Of a stretch of 42,455 nucleotides of DNA, positions 41,468-42,455 are shown one piece after another. Each line of letters opens with the position of its first letter. The stretch's first letter is position 1. The position numbers and the translations under genes are program-made. This DNA comes from Mnemiopsis leidyi (taxonomy: Eukaryota > Ctenophora > Tentaculata > Lobata > Bolinopsidae), in contig JH153500.1 in assembly GCA_000226015.1 (NCBI GenBank), forward strand, positions 199,348 through 241,802. Reading direction: 5' to 3'. Below the pieces are notes generated by a model, which was not told the origin of the DNA, ran no database searches, and saw only the letters and a program-made list of their open reading frames with translations.

Positions 41468-42455
41468 GATGTGCTGTTGAATATCACCTTTATACACGTA
41501 CATACTAACGTTTTTACACGAGCTAATTCTGATCAGAAGTGTTTAATTGCACAATTACATACATTATTACTTAATCCGCATACATAATTACATCACAATC
41601 ACATGAATAATTTCCTGACAAATTCTCCTCGACCGATTATAATCTAGCTGTAACAGTGTAACAGTGCAGTGTAACAGTGAAACTTTGACCTGGGTGAGAG
41701 TTGAGACTCATTATCCTGTCACAACTAATACTATGATTACTGCAATACTACAATACCGTGTCTCCGTAATGTGTCCCTACCCCCTAGTTCAGTAGCCTAA
41801 CAGAGTGTATTTTGTAATACACGACTATTGAGTTGTTGTTTGTTGAAACTTTAAGTAATGAGGAGCGTTACTTGTGGGTAGGTGCTGTCAGTCTCTTTTC
41901 ACTGGTAACAACAAAATCGACCAATGAGAATTCAGGAACGAAAATACCTGTGATGTGTCTGAACAAAATGTAATAAAGCAATGGTAAAATATAACAGCTG
42001 ATCAATACATAATAAGACTCTTAGGAATATTGCGATACCTTAAACAATTTCAATTCAAGACAGAAACAAACTGGTGCTAGTTCAATTTAATTAGTAACAG
42101 ATAATAAATTGACCAAAACCCAAAACTTGGGTGTATGTGACCGCTTTTTAGAGACCCTCGATTAAATCGCTATAAAAAGTATCGCAGCTTAATAAACAAC
42201 GTTATCTAAATGCGTTAAAAAGGTGTGATATCGAAAGTTCTGACCGCTATTTCTTAACTCGAAAACGGTCGCTTGCTTTGGCCGTCACGCCATTTGTCAC
42301 GCTCATCAAATTGTTCGAAAAAATTTTCAGCTCAAAGAAAGATTGTTAACGCTTTGTACTGAAGTTCGAATATTCAGCATGAGGCAGTTATGAATTTGAA
42401 GTTGTTCTCTGAGCACTAAAGTGAAGCTAAAATTACAGGTCAACTTGCGGTAGGT

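Larger units (their letters stand above)
39089..42455. other. Long WASF intron, or region without recognisable exons
   Basis: No continuation of the WAVE homology domain is seen in the last 3.4 kb. The stretch is AT-rich and has a 16-nt minisatellite and two palindromes. A minus-strand frame at 40943-41140 has no recognisable domain. The next WASF exon probably lies beyond the right edge. Confidence 0.5.

Noticed and set aside
42440-42455. Start of the next WASF exon at the right edge
   Set aside because: An acceptor-like TTACAG precedes a few bases before another GT, but too little sequence remains to test it against the WAVE homology domain.

Overview
The window is nuclear DNA of an animal. 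It is AT-rich, its genes are split by short GT-AG introns with clean phase continuity, it has AATAAA sites and a nuclear-type tRNA-Thr, and it encodes animal families (SLC27A fatty-acid transporter, WASF/WAVE, ABCG half-transporter, multi-Ig receptor). Gene density is about one per 6-7 kb, with many minisatellites and one decayed Penelope-like retroelement. I favour an early-branching metazoan, most likely a cnidarian, but nothing in the window proves this.

Layout. At the left edge is the last exon of an unrecognised coiled-coil gene (194-403, +). After 2.3 kb without a visible gene comes a complete 11-exon SLC27A/FATP gene (2719-8147, +) with a tRNA-Thr(UGU) in its sixth intron. The centre is one very large gene (9395-23325, +) with 17 exons and 3407 predicted residues. 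It encodes a signal peptide, five tandem copies of a three-Ig cassette (one exon per Ig domain, all phase 1-1), then a single 5.8-kb exon with about 15 more Ig-like domains, sushi modules, an ephrin-receptor-like Cys-rich module, a furin-type site, a transmembrane helix and a 53-residue tail. To its right lie a zinc alcohol dehydrogenase (24238-26535, -), about 2.9 kb of noncoding DNA, two putative exons of an unknown small gene (29440-29921, +), an intronless family-A GPCR (30071-31159, -), a broken Penelope-like reverse transcriptase (about 31760-32480, +), an ABCG half-transporter whose first exon is not resolved (32788-36202, +), a repeat-containing stretch, and the first two coding exons of a WASF/WAVE gene (38742-39088, +) whose remainder lies beyond the window.

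Most interesting content. The multi-Ig gene has the features of a self/non-self or adhesion receptor under active duplication. Cassette introns show two separate recent duplications. Exon cores stay nearly identical even where neighbouring sequence has diverged, which points to gene conversion. The cytoplasmic tail carries an SILK motif followed by RVRF, the bipartite docking signature for protein phosphatase 1. Between the cassette array and the giant exon sits a correctly phased short ORF with a hydrophobic helix and a stop, which could be an alternative membrane-anchoring last exon. These are inferences from sequence reading alone; transcripts would decide them.
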